DNA of 64,000 bases. Source: Winogradskyella forsetii. Lineage in GTDB: Bacteria; Bacteroidota; Bacteroidia; Flavobacteriales; Flavobacteriaceae. The stretch lies in NCBI RefSeq assembly GCF_013394595.1, contig NZ_CP053348.1:1302001-1366000 (forward strand), in the 5' to 3' direction. Positions 17,620 to 26,156 of this stretch are shown in pieces. The notes under the pieces were generated by a model. The model ran no database searches, had not been told where the DNA came from, and saw only the letters and a list, made by a program, of their open reading frames with translations. The position numbers were made by a program, and so were the translations under genes. How positions within the stretch are numbered: position 1 is the stretch's first letter; every line of letters starts with the position of its first letter.

Positions 17620-18372
17620 ATGAGACAAGGGATAACAGATGCGGTTAAGCATTTATTGATTATAAATGTGGTAGTGTTTATTGGAACATTAGCTATTGGT
17701 AATGGTGAAGCCTTTTATCAGTGGTTTGCGCTTTATTTTCCTCAAAATCCGGCTTTTCAACCATGGCAAATTGTGACACATATGTTTATGCATGGCAACT
17801 TTATGCATATTGCATTCAATATGTTTGCTTTATGGATGTTTGGCACGGCTGTAGAGCAGATTTTCGGGTGGCAGAAATTCATCATATTCTATTTGCTTTC
17901 AGGTTTAGGTGCTGCGGTTATTCAAATCGCTTTTTTATATTTTCAATTTAATACAGGTTTATCCACGTTGGTTGAGTCTGGTTTATCCCAAACCGAAATT
18001 ATTAGTGTACTAAGTGAAGGCAAATACAATACGGCTTGGGTACCTCTTTTAGGAGATAATTTTGATGGTTTTGTAAGTGCATTTAACAGTACCATGGTTG
18101 GAGCATCTGGCGCCATTATGGGTGTTTTAGTGGCTTTTGGAATGTTGTTTCCTGAGAATAAATTAATGCTGATTTTCTTACCAATACCAATAAAAGCGAA
18201 GTACTTTATACCAGCAATTATCGCTTTAGATTTGTTTTCTGGTTTAACAGGTCAATCTATATTTAGTCCAAGTAATACGGCTTATATGGCTCACGTTGGT
18301 GGTGCACTTACGGGATTTCTGTTAATGTATTTTTGGAAGAAAAATGAAAAGGATAAATACCGTTGGAATTAA
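17620..18372 (+). CDS. Rhomboid family intramembrane serine protease
   Basis: Polytopic protease that cleaves transmembrane segments. The HGNFMHIAFNMFALWMFG region (loop 1 and helix 2), the catalytic serine in GASGAIMG (Ser near 163) and the catalytic histidine in AHVGGALTG (His near 225) are all present, so it should be active. Helices span most of the 250 residues. It starts 3 bases after mutL and is followed at once by a second rhomboid. Substrates are unknown. Confidence 0.94.
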   Translation: MRQGITDAVKHLLIINVVVFIGTLAIGNGEAFYQWFALYFPQNPAFQPWQIVTHMFMHGNFMHIAFNMFALWMFGTAVEQIFGWQKFIIFYLLSGLGAAVIQIAFLYFQFNTGLSTLVESGLSQTEIISVLSEGKYNTAWVPLLGDNFDGFVSAFNSTMVGASGAIMGVLVAFGMLFPENKLMLIFLPIPIKAKYFIPAIIALDLFSGLTGQSIFSPSNTAYMAHVGGALTGFLLMYFWKKNEKDKYRWN

Positions 18373-18374
18373 TC

Positions 18375-19247
18375 ATGAGCACTATTCAAGATTTAAAATA
18401 TAAGTTCAATAACCTCGATGTTTTCGGTAAGATCATTGCCATTAATGTGGTGATCTTTATCGTTGGTCTCATTTTCGAAGCTCTGTTACGTATCGATTTG
18501 TTTACGTATTTTGAGTTGCCTTCTGATGTCATGGATTTTCTGTTTCAACCATGGTCTTTAATTACTTATGGTTTTTTACATAATGGCATTTTTCATGTGA
18601 TATTTAATATGTTATTCCTTTATTATTTATCACGTGTCACAACCAATTTGTTCCGATCGAAAATGATATTGAATATTTATTTATTAGGGATTATTTGTGG
18701 TGGACTGGCTTTTTTGGCCTTTAATAATCTTATGCCTGCATCATTCTTCTCTGGAAAGGGAATTTTAGTAGGTGCTTCTGCAGGTGTTAGTGCGCTGTTA
18801 CTTTTCGTAGCCGCTTATATGCCTAATAGTGAAATACGTTTGTTCAATGCATTTAACGTAAAGTGGAAACATATTGCGATGGTTTTTGTGGGTTTTGATT
18901 TGATTAGAATGCTATCTGGTCTCAATCAAGGGGGTTATGTCGCTCATTTTGGAGGTTACCTATTGGGTTATATTTATGCTACCCAACTCACAAAGGGCAC
19001 AGATATAGGAGCAGGTTTTGAGCGGATGATGGATCGTATTGTAAGTTGGTTTAAACCAAAATCGAATCTAAAAACAGTTCACAAAAATAAAACTAAAAGG
19101 ACAACGTCTCGCAAGACTAAAACAGGGTCAGAAGCGTTAAGTAAGCAGAAAAAGATAGATGCTATTCTCGATAAAATCAGTAAAAGTGGTTATGAAAGTT
19201 TAACAGCTGACGAGAAGGCATTTTTATTCAAAGTAGGTAAGGATTAG
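18375..19247 (+). CDS. Rhomboid family protease with C-terminal DUF6576-like tail
   Basis: Second rhomboid, starting MSTIQDLKYKF two bases after the first one stops. Catalytic serine in LVGASAGVSA (Ser near 135) and histidine in VAHFGGYLLG (His near 191) are present. Unlike its neighbour it has a cytoplasmic tail: a basic linker (KTKRTTSRKTKTG) and a short helical domain (IDAILDKISKSGYESLTADEKAFL) found at the end of many Bacteroidota rhomboids. ATG 18375 is preferred over the frame start at 18363, which would overlap the upstream gene. Confidence 0.93.
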   Translation: MSTIQDLKYKFNNLDVFGKIIAINVVIFIVGLIFEALLRIDLFTYFELPSDVMDFLFQPWSLITYGFLHNGIFHVIFNMLFLYYLSRVTTNLFRSKMILNIYLLGIICGGLAFLAFNNLMPASFFSGKGILVGASAGVSALLLFVAAYMPNSEIRLFNAFNVKWKHIAMVFVGFDLIRMLSGLNQGGYVAHFGGYLLGYIYATQLTKGTDIGAGFERMMDRIVSWFKPKSNLKTVHKNKTKRTTSRKTKTGSEALSKQKKIDAILDKISKSGYESLTADEKAFLFKVGKD

Positions 19248-19288
19248 TTAAAATTCCTCCAGAATCGTCGGGATTATGGGAAATAAGT

Positions 19289-20311
19289 ATGAAAGGTTTA
19301 AAATTTAGTAGTAAAATCATATTTGCACTCAATTCGTTGGTGGCATTTTTATTGCTTATATCTTACATATTGCCATACATTCCTCCCAAAAGCTTTGCTA
19401 CATTATCTGTATTAAGTTTAGGTGTGCCTTTGCTTATTTTGTTAAATGTTATTTTCTTTATTTATTGGTTGCTCAGAGTAAAAAAACAAATGATTTTATC
19501 TTTAGTCGTTTTGTTATTGGGTTGGAACTATATCAATTCCATGTACAAATTTTCATCTTCAACAAAGGTGAACGATGATGGGAATTTTACAGTAATGTCT
19601 TTTAATATTAGGCTTTTTAATAAGTATGATTGGCTGAAGGATAAAACCGTAAAAGATAGTATTCTAAACTTCATAAAAAAGGAACAACCAGATGTGTTGT
19701 GTCTTCAAGAATATCCTAGAAGCGAGCAGGTAAGATTAGAGGGTTATCATAATTTTAATGCCACTTACAATAAAGGGGTTAGAGGTGGTCAAGCCATTTA
19801 TTCTAAGTTTCCCATTGTTAATTCTGGTTCATTAGAATTTCCTAATACACTTAATAATGCAATTTTTGTCGATATTGTAAAACAACAAGACACAATTCGG
19901 GTTTACACTTTGCATTTACAATCTTCTGGAATAAACGCTGATGTGGAAAAACTTAAAAAAGAAACTTCGAGTCACTTGTTTAAACAAGTTGGAACAACAT
20001 TTAAAGCACAACAGGACCAAGTCGAATTGTTCTTAGCGCACAAAGCAAAAACTAATTACAAAACAATTATAACAGGCGATTTTAATAATACAGCCTATTC
20101 CTATATCTACAGAAAAGTGAAAGGCGATGATTTTATAGACACATTTGAAGAAGCTGGTAACGGCTTTGGAAGAACTTACGATTTTAAATTTTTCCCGATG
20201 CGCATCGATTTTATTTTGGCGGACAAAGATTTTACCGTCAATGGTTTTAAAACCTTCGATAATTTACTTTCAGATCATTACCCTATAAAAACCACATTAA
20301 AATTACCGTAA
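19289..20311 (+). CDS. Endonuclease/exonuclease/phosphatase (EEP) family membrane protein
   Basis: Three N-terminal transmembrane helices (about residues 9-88) are followed by an EEP domain: VMSFNIRLFN, DVLCLQEYP with the metal-binding Glu, TLHLQS, ITGDFNNTAYS, and SDHYPIKT with the catalytic Asp-His. The family cleaves phosphodiesters in nucleic acids, lipids or inositol phosphates. The membrane anchor suggests an extracytoplasmic substrate (inference). It follows two rhomboid genes in the same direction and ends one base before a convergent gene. Confidence 0.9.
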   Translation: MKGLKFSSKIIFALNSLVAFLLLISYILPYIPPKSFATLSVLSLGVPLLILLNVIFFIYWLLRVKKQMILSLVVLLLGWNYINSMYKFSSSTKVNDDGNFTVMSFNIRLFNKYDWLKDKTVKDSILNFIKKEQPDVLCLQEYPRSEQVRLEGYHNFNATYNKGVRGGQAIYSKFPIVNSGSLEFPNTLNNAIFVDIVKQQDTIRVYTLHLQSSGINADVEKLKKETSSHLFKQVGTTFKAQQDQVELFLAHKAKTNYKTIITGDFNNTAYSYIYRKVKGDDFIDTFEEAGNGFGRTYDFKFFPMRIDFILADKDFTVNGFKTFDNLLSDHYPIKTTLKLP

Positions 20312-20312
20312 T

Positions 20313-20621
20313 TTACATCAATCCACAATCGGCAATGTCTGCAATGATGTGAATAACTAACCCCAAACCAATCAATCGTGTTTTTTTTGGAATCAACAAC
20401 AATACATAAACAGCTATTGCATAATAGGAGTGGAGAGGATGGAAATTGATACTACAACGGTTAGGATCAAAAATAGGATTAGCCAATAAATGATCTAAAT
20501 CTATCAACATGCCTAAAATCATGATGCCATAAGCTTTAAGCCAATAATTTTTGTAAAACGCAAGGGCAACGACCAAGGGTAAGCCGAAATGAATACCGTA
20601 ATGGGTAATGGATTGAATCAT
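20313..20621 (-). CDS. DUF6122 family membrane protein
   Basis: Small polytopic protein with conserved His and Asp residues in membrane-edge motifs: HYGIHFGLP, GMLIDLDHLLA, HPLHSYYA, VIHIIADIADC. The arrangement (DLDH, HPLH, H-x3-D) resembles membrane-bound metal-dependent hydrolases of the YdjM type, which is a plausible but unproven role. It ends the minus-strand run that includes wbqC, lepB, dapB and parAB. Confidence 0.82.
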   Translation of the reverse strand: MIQSITHYGIHFGLPLVVALAFYKNYWLKAYGIMILGMLIDLDHLLANPIFDPNRCSINFHPLHSYYAIAVYVLLLIPKKTRLIGLGLVIHIIADIADCGLM

Positions 20622-20698
20622 TTTTTGTTTAGTTTAATAGCACTGACATCTCTTTTTGACATTCCACCTAATTGGATTTCTAGGATTATCGCCTTGAG

Positions 20699-20716
20699 TC
20701 CCGATAGTTATAGGGA
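20699..20716. repeat. Decayed palindromic dispersed repeat, copy 2
   Basis: TCCCGATAGTTATAGGGA, followed by TTAGG, is two mismatches from a perfect palindrome (TCCCGATAGCTATCGGGA). It matches the copy at 1786-1803 including its flank. Confidence 0.55.
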
Positions 20717-20730
20717 TTAGGGGTGTTTTT

Positions 20731-21348
20731 TCAAGTTTTTAATTTCTGCCTTTTCAAATACAATTCCGTATTCGGCCCTTCATTAAATAGTAAATCTAAA
20801 ATACTAAGATTAGAAATAAAACCATGTTTCTCAGTAAACACTTGTGTGTAGGGTTCAAAAGATGATACTTTAACAGTACGCTTGGCTAAGTTTCTGAAAT
20901 CAGTTTTTCCTATGGGTTCTTTTTCAAAAGTTGAAGTATACATTGGTTCGATATGCAATTGAAGAGCACTTAAAAGCACTTCAAATGACTTCAAATTGAA
21001 ATCTAAAATATATTCAAATTGATTCTCAAAAAGAGGTATGAGGTCATCGATATAGAATTCAAAAAAAGGCGACATACGATAAGCCGATTGTAAAGACTTT
21101 AAATGTTGAATTTGCCATGATTCTTCATTGGCAATTTTTACATTTTTATACAATTGCCGGTTGTTCTGGGAATAACTCACAGGAACAGTTAATGCCATTT
21201 TACCATTGGCACCATATATTTCCGTTCGGTTTCTGTATGATTGTTTTTGGTAATTATCGGAGACTTCAAAATGAACGGCATCTGCATTTACCATAGCCCA
21301 AAAGTGTGCTATGTTTGGGAAATATGTAGGGTAAATGAGACTGTTCAA
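20731..21348 (-). CDS. WbqC family protein
   Basis: WbqC-like protein of 205 aa. Recognisable are the N-terminal YPTYFPNIAHFWAMVNAD, QKQSYRNRTEIYGANG, LTVPV, and the distal FISNLSILDLLFNEGP. WbqC proteins are linked to surface polysaccharide gene clusters, but the reaction is not well defined; an acyl or aminoacyl transferase role has been suggested. The start overlaps the lepB stop by 4 bases, so the genes are coupled. Confidence 0.88.
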   Translation of the reverse strand: MNSLIYPTYFPNIAHFWAMVNADAVHFEVSDNYQKQSYRNRTEIYGANGKMALTVPVSYSQNNRQLYKNVKIANEESWQIQHLKSLQSAYRMSPFFEFYIDDLIPLFENQFEYILDFNLKSFEVLLSALQLHIEPMYTSTFEKEPIGKTDFRNLAKRTVKVSSFEPYTQVFTEKHGFISNLSILDLLFNEGPNTELYLKRQKLKT

Positions 21349-22949
21349 AATTTAGCTTTCTTCTTCTTTCTCCACTTATTGAAAAAGGTAATTCCTAAAA
21401 TAAGAACAATGAAAGGAATCAGGTAAGACGTACGTTCATTGCCACCACTTACAGTCGTAAATATTCTGTCCCAACGGAAACTCCAGTTTTTAATACCGTC
21501 GTTAATGCCGTCAATACTCATCCAAATAAAAACAGGTTTACCAAAAATATGATCGTTCGGAACGAATCCCCAATATCTACTGTCAATAGAATTGTGTCTG
21601 TTATCGCCCATCATCCAATAATAATCTTGTTTAAAGGTATAAGAAGTTGCTGGCTCGTCGTTTATGAAAATTTGGTTACCTCTAGTCACTACGTTGTTCC
21701 CTTCGTATTCTGAAATGGCGCGTTTGTAAATAGCAATGTTATCCATATCCAAATTGATAGTTTCTCCAGCTTTTGGAATCCATAAAGGGCCAAAGTTGTC
21801 AACGTTCCAGCTGTAATTTGGATCCCTTGGGAAAATATTTCCGTTTTTGCCTTTAGGTTGTATTACTGGAGTCACCGATGCGACTTCAGGATGCAATTTT
21901 AGTTGCGCAATAGCTTGGTCTGTTGCTGCGGGAATTCCATAAGAACCTTCACTCGTTCCGTAACCTAAGCCATCTGTGATATCATATTTTTTTAAAATTT
22001 CAAAAATTCTTGCTGGCTGCAGTTGACGCTTAAATTTAACATCATAAGAAAACTGCAAATGTGATCTTGGAGGTAATTTATTTTGTTTTCCGTTAACAAA
22101 GACATAACCATTTCTGACTTCCAAAGTGTCTCCAGCAACTCCGACACACCGCTTAACTAAGTTTGTTTTTTTATCAATAGGCTTGTAGTAATTACGATCA
22201 GGATTAAAATCGTTCATATTCAGCAATGTGTCTGCTGGTTGATTGAATACTACAATATCATTTCGCTCTACATCTTCAAAACCGGGCAATCTAAGAAACG
22301 GCAATTGGAGTTTGTTCATCCAAGAGCTGTTCCGTTTTTCATAATTATCGTTAAACAAATATGATTTTTGACCAATAATAGGAATGGTATCATGCACCAT
22401 TGGTGCTGCAACTGTGGTCATAGGTGTTCTGGCACCATAATGCAATTTACTAACAATGAGAAAATCGCCGACCAATAAGGATTTTTCTAAGGATGACGAC
22501 GGAATAACAAACGGTTGAAAGAAATACGTATGTACAATCGTTGCCGCGACAATAGCGAATAGAATGGAGGTAATCCATTCGCCTGTTGATGTTTTTGGTT
22601 TTAAGGTTCTGTCTTCAATATAATGGACATCTGCGGCGTAATTCAAATAGTACAAATAGAAGCCTAGCGTCACGATACATAGCAGTGCATCTAATTTACT
22701 GTCTTTTCCAAAAGCCCTTGCCGTTTCCACCCAAACCGCAGGAATCATAATTAAATTTACGATAGGCAAAAACATTAAAATCACCCACCACCATGGACGT
22801 GAGGTAATCTTCATCAACACAACGGCATTATAAACCGGTACAAAGGCTTCCCAAGCTTGTCTTCCAGCTTTAACGTATAATTTCCACGTGCCTAAACCAT
22901 GTATAATTTGTAGAATGAGTAAAAAGTAAAACCACTGTGTCCAGCTCAT
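21345..22949 (-). CDS. lepB: Signal peptidase I with N-terminal DUF5684-like membrane domain
   Basis: Removes signal peptides from exported proteins. The catalytic serine is in VIPSSSLEKSLLVGD (Ser near 153) and the general-base lysine is in NLVKRCVGVAGD (Lys near 266). The box MMGDNRHNSIDSRYWGFVP is near residue 450. Two features enlarge it to 534 aa: an N-terminal 120-residue membrane domain of the DUF5684 type (WEAFVPVYNAVVLMKI) and a long insertion in the periplasmic domain. A C-terminal helix and KKKKAKF tail end the chain. This enlarged form is known in Bacteroidota. Confidence 0.95.
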   Translation of the reverse strand: MSWTQWFYFLLILQIIHGLGTWKLYVKAGRQAWEAFVPVYNAVVLMKITSRPWWWVILMFLPIVNLIMIPAVWVETARAFGKDSKLDALLCIVTLGFYLYYLNYAADVHYIEDRTLKPKTSTGEWITSILFAIVAATIVHTYFFQPFVIPSSSLEKSLLVGDFLIVSKLHYGARTPMTTVAAPMVHDTIPIIGQKSYLFNDNYEKRNSSWMNKLQLPFLRLPGFEDVERNDIVVFNQPADTLLNMNDFNPDRNYYKPIDKKTNLVKRCVGVAGDTLEVRNGYVFVNGKQNKLPPRSHLQFSYDVKFKRQLQPARIFEILKKYDITDGLGYGTSEGSYGIPAATDQAIAQLKLHPEVASVTPVIQPKGKNGNIFPRDPNYSWNVDNFGPLWIPKAGETINLDMDNIAIYKRAISEYEGNNVVTRGNQIFINDEPATSYTFKQDYYWMMGDNRHNSIDSRYWGFVPNDHIFGKPVFIWMSIDGINDGIKNWSFRWDRIFTTVSGGNERTSYLIPFIVLILGITFFNKWRKKKKAKF

Positions 22950-23012
22950 AACGTTGTATTTTGTCTAGTATCGGTTGAAAAATATTTTATTCTGTTTTAA
23001 ATCTTTGGCAAA

Positions 23013-23714
23013 TTAACCAATGTTTAACACATCTTTCATACTAAAGATGCCTTTTTTGTCCTTAATCCATTCAGCAGCAATTACAGCTCCCATCGCAAAA
23101 CCTTGTCGGCTGTGCGCTGTATGTTTGATGCTTATGGCATCTATTTCAGAATTATAGGTAATTTCATGCGTGCCTGGAACATTCTCGATGCGCTTGGCTT
23201 CAATATGGATTTCATTGGATTTTGGTTGATCTAAAGTCCAGTTGGTGTAATTGGTTTGCTCAATAATTTGTTCGGCCAAAGTAATTGCCGTACCGCTTGG
23301 TGCATCCAATTTTTGCGTGTGATGGATTTCTTCAATTTCAGTCGAATAGTCAGGAAAGCCAGATAGTAAAGTCGAAAGTTTTTTATTGAGTTCAAAAAAA
23401 AGATTCACTCCCAAACTAAAATTTGACGCGTACAAAAATGTCCCGTTTTTTTCTTTGCAATACGCTATCACGTCATCATATTGCTCTAACCATCCAGTGG
23501 TGCCTGAAATGACAGGAACTCCAGCATCTAAAGCCTTTTTAATATTAAAAACTGCCGCAGAGGGTATGCTGAAATCTATAGCCACATCAGCATTTTTAAA
23601 ATCGTAATCGGAAGAGGCATCTTCAACTTTTAAGGTAATGCTGTGGTTGCGATTTAATGCAATCTCCTCAATACTTTTTCCCATTCTGCCATAACCGAGT
23701 AAAGCTATTTTCAT
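23013..23714 (-). CDS. dapB: 4-hydroxy-tetrahydrodipicolinate reductase
   Basis: NAD(P)H-dependent step in the diaminopimelate/lysine pathway, also needed for peptidoglycan. The N-terminal Rossmann motif is LLGYGRMGKSIE. AIDFSIPSA and GTTGW follow. The catalytic site is EEIHHTQKLDAPSGTA with the conserved His-His and Lys. Length of 233 aa is slightly short but normal for the phylum. It lies between the DUF5683 gene and lepB on the same strand. Confidence 0.97.
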   Translation of the reverse strand: MKIALLGYGRMGKSIEEIALNRNHSITLKVEDASSDYDFKNADVAIDFSIPSAAVFNIKKALDAGVPVISGTTGWLEQYDDVIAYCKEKNGTFLYASNFSLGVNLFFELNKKLSTLLSGFPDYSTEIEEIHHTQKLDAPSGTAITLAEQIIEQTNYTNWTLDQPKSNEIHIEAKRIENVPGTHEITYNSEIDAISIKHTAHSRQGFAMGAVIAAEWIKDKKGIFSMKDVLNIG

Positions 23715-23785
23715 TTTTTGTAATTGATTATTTTAATAACGTATCGAAAAGTTGCCATAATAATGTTTCAAATGCCCATTATGGA

Positions 23786-24391
23786 CTAAAATTTAAAATT
23801 GAGTGTTAATCCCAAATCCGAAGTATTCTCCATTTCATTATATTGATAATGTGGACTTAAGCTTAAGTTCTCATCGACGTTGAATTGTAATAAATGGGCA
23901 TCGACATTAGCGTCAATGATATTTAGGGCATAAAGACCAAAAGTTATTAAGAGCGATAATTCCTTATTTTTTCTAAACTGTTCTTGCGCTCTAATAAGGC
24001 CATCATTTGAAATTAATGGTGTTCCTCCAGAGCCATAAAATTCATCATCTTTAAAACCCGCCAAACGACTTTTATAGGCCTCTCTATAACGGTCATATTG
24101 TCTGTCGTTTCGCACGTAGAAGTAAACGCCTGCACCAATCGCTCCCCAAACAATAGGAATTTTCCAATACCTTTTATTATAGGCCTGACCTAAACCAGGA
24201 AATATGGCAGAATAAAATGCTGCTTTTGCAGGTCGTAAGGGATCAATCTCCTTTTTAATCAAGCTTTCATTGGCGATGATCGGACTTTCCTCAATAGAAA
24301 CACTCGTACTATCTTTTTCTATCTGGGAAAATGAAAAAAGGACTGAAAACAAGCACAGAAAAAGACAGAAGAACGCTTTATTTGTTATCAC
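23786..24391 (-). CDS. DUF5683 domain protein
   Basis: Exported small protein with signal peptide (AFFCLFLCLFSVLFSFSQ). The DUF5683 core is AAFYSAIFPGLGQAYNKRYWKIPIVWGAIGAG followed by NDRQYDRYREAYKSR, with two hydrophobic helices. Function unknown; nearly always beside parB in flavobacteria. Its start overlaps the parB stop by 14 bases, so it is in the par operon. Confidence 0.9.
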   Translation of the reverse strand: MITNKAFFCLFLCLFSVLFSFSQIEKDSTSVSIEESPIIANESLIKKEIDPLRPAKAAFYSAIFPGLGQAYNKRYWKIPIVWGAIGAGVYFYVRNDRQYDRYREAYKSRLAGFKDDEFYGSGGTPLISNDGLIRAQEQFRKNKELSLLITFGLYALNIIDANVDAHLLQFNVDENLSLSPHYQYNEMENTSDLGLTLNFKF

Positions 24392-25283
24392 GCTGTACTA
24401 ATTTTTTAATACGGTTAAAATCTTCTTCCGAATGAAATGGTATCGTGATTTTTCCACTGCCATTGTTCGCTATTTTAACATCTATTTTGTGGCCAAAGTA
24501 TTCTGAAAAGTCTTTAACGCCTTTTTTTATGTATTTAGGGATTTCAGCTTTAACAGCTTCTGGTTTTGTAGGAATATCCGAATTCAAATTCTTTACCAAT
24601 TGCTCAGTCGCTCTTACGGATAACTTATTAGTAATGATTTTTTCATAAACCTCAAGCTGATCGACCTGATCTTCAATATTAACCATGGCTCTTCCGTGGC
24701 CCATACTTATAAAACCATCACGCATTCCGGTTTGGATGATGGGATCTAACTTTAATAAACGCAAATAATTAGCAATTGTAGATCGTTTTTTACCCACACG
24801 TTCGCTCATTTGTTCTTGTGTGAGGCTAATTTCGTCAATTAAACGTTGATAAGACAATGCAATTTCTATAGGATCTAAATCTTGGCGTTGAATGTTTTCA
24901 ACCAAGGCCATTTCCAAAGATTCTTGGTCATTAGCGATTCTGATATACGCTGGAATCGCTTGTAAGCCTATTAATTTTGAAGCTCTAAAACGACGCTCAC
25001 CAGACACTAATTGGTAGTTGTTGAAAGCTAATTTTCTAACCGTTATAGGTTGAATAACGCCAAGCTCGCGAATGGAAGAAGCGAGTTCTCTTAAAGATTC
25101 TTCATTAAAGTTGGTTCTAGGTTGAAAAGGGTTAACCTCGATACTATCAATATCGAGTTCCACAATATTTCCAACGACCTTATCTGCATTTTTATCTTCT
25201 GCGGAATTGATATCGTTTTCAGGATCTTTCAACAAGGCCGAAAGTCCTCTACCTAATGCTTGTTTTTTTGTTGCCTTCGCCAT
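24378..25283 (-). CDS. parB: Chromosome-partitioning protein ParB
   Basis: CTP-dependent DNA clamp that binds parS near the origin. The N-terminus GRGLSALLKD is the conserved opening, followed by the ParB/Srx domain (VNPFQPRTNF; GVIQPITVRK; LVSGERRFRA with the CTP-binding GERRxRA box), the HTH (LTQEQMSERVGKKRSTIANYLRLLKL), and a C-terminal dimerisation part. It starts one base from the parA stop. No parS palindrome was recognised in the window. Confidence 0.97.
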   Translation of the reverse strand: MAKATKKQALGRGLSALLKDPENDINSAEDKNADKVVGNIVELDIDSIEVNPFQPRTNFNEESLRELASSIRELGVIQPITVRKLAFNNYQLVSGERRFRASKLIGLQAIPAYIRIANDQESLEMALVENIQRQDLDPIEIALSYQRLIDEISLTQEQMSERVGKKRSTIANYLRLLKLDPIIQTGMRDGFISMGHGRAMVNIEDQVDQLEVYEKIITNKLSVRATEQLVKNLNSDIPTKPEAVKAEIPKYIKKGVKDFSEYFGHKIDVKIANNGSGKITIPFHSEEDFNRIKKLVQRDNK

Positions 25284-26050
25284 TATAATTCATTTTTCTT
25301 AATCAGCTCTTTTGCCAAGCTAAGGTAATTGGCTGCGCCTTTACTACTTACATCATAATTGATAATGCTCTCGCCATAACTTGGTGCTTCGCCCAAACGT
25401 ACATTCCGCTGAATAATAGTATCAAAAACCATATCGCTGAAGTGTTTTTGTACTTCTTCTACGACCTGATTGGATAAACGTAAACGCGAATCGAACATCG
25501 TTAAAAGCATGCCTTCGATATCTAACGCTTCATTATGTATTTTCTGTACACTTTTAATAGTATTTAACAGTTTGCCTAAACCTTCAAGTGCAAAATATTC
25601 ACATTGAATAGGAATTATTACGGAGTCTGCAGCGGTTAGAGCATTCAAGGTTAATAAGCCCAAAGATGGCGCACAATCTATTAAGATATAGTCGTAATCT
25701 GACTTTAAATCTTCAATCGCCTTTTTAAGCATATACTCACGTGACTCCTTATCTACCAATTCAATTTCAATAGCGACAAGATCGATATGAGCAGGAATAA
25801 CATCCACATTCGGTGCGTTAGAGGATACTATGGCATCTTTTGCTTTGGCAGAATGCTCTATGAGTTGATAAGAACCTATCTCAACCGTATCGACATCGAT
25901 ACCCAAACCAGAACTGGCATTAGCTTGTGGATCTGCATCTATTAATAGGACTTTCTTCTCTAAAACTCCTAGGGAAGCCGCTAAGTTTACTGAGGTTGTT
26001 GTTTTACCAACACCTCCTTTTTGATTTGCTATGGCAATGATTTTACCCAT
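25283..26050 (-). CDS. parA: Chromosome-partitioning ATPase ParA (Soj-like)
   Basis: Walker-type ATPase that works with ParB to move origins. The deviant Walker A motif is KGGVGKTTT with the signature lysine, Walker A' is DADPQANASSGLG, and Walker B is YILIDCAPSLG. Length of 255 aa is typical of chromosomal ParA without a regulatory N-terminus. It is the first gene of the parA-parB-DUF5683 operon, with a -7 box about 30 bases upstream. Confidence 0.97.
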   Translation of the reverse strand: MGKIIAIANQKGGVGKTTTSVNLAASLGVLEKKVLLIDADPQANASSGLGIDVDTVEIGSYQLIEHSAKAKDAIVSSNAPNVDVIPAHIDLVAIEIELVDKESREYMLKKAIEDLKSDYDYILIDCAPSLGLLTLNALTAADSVIIPIQCEYFALEGLGKLLNTIKSVQKIHNEALDIEGMLLTMFDSRLRLSNQVVEEVQKHFSDMVFDTIIQRNVRLGEAPSYGESIINYDVSSKGAANYLSLAKELIKKNEL

Positions 26051-26077
26051 TAAATAATTTGGTTATAAATATGAGTT

Positions 26078-26085
26078 CAAAATTA
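26078..26085 (-). promoter_or_regulatory. -7 promoter box of the parA operon
   Basis: On the minus strand it reads TAATTTTG (TAnnTTTG), 28 bases before the ATG. Confidence 0.5.
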
Positions 26086-26156
26086 CGATTATTTACGAGT
26101 TTATAAAATTGAAGTTGTTAATAGTTATGAGCATCACAACGGCCTTAAATCTTTGG

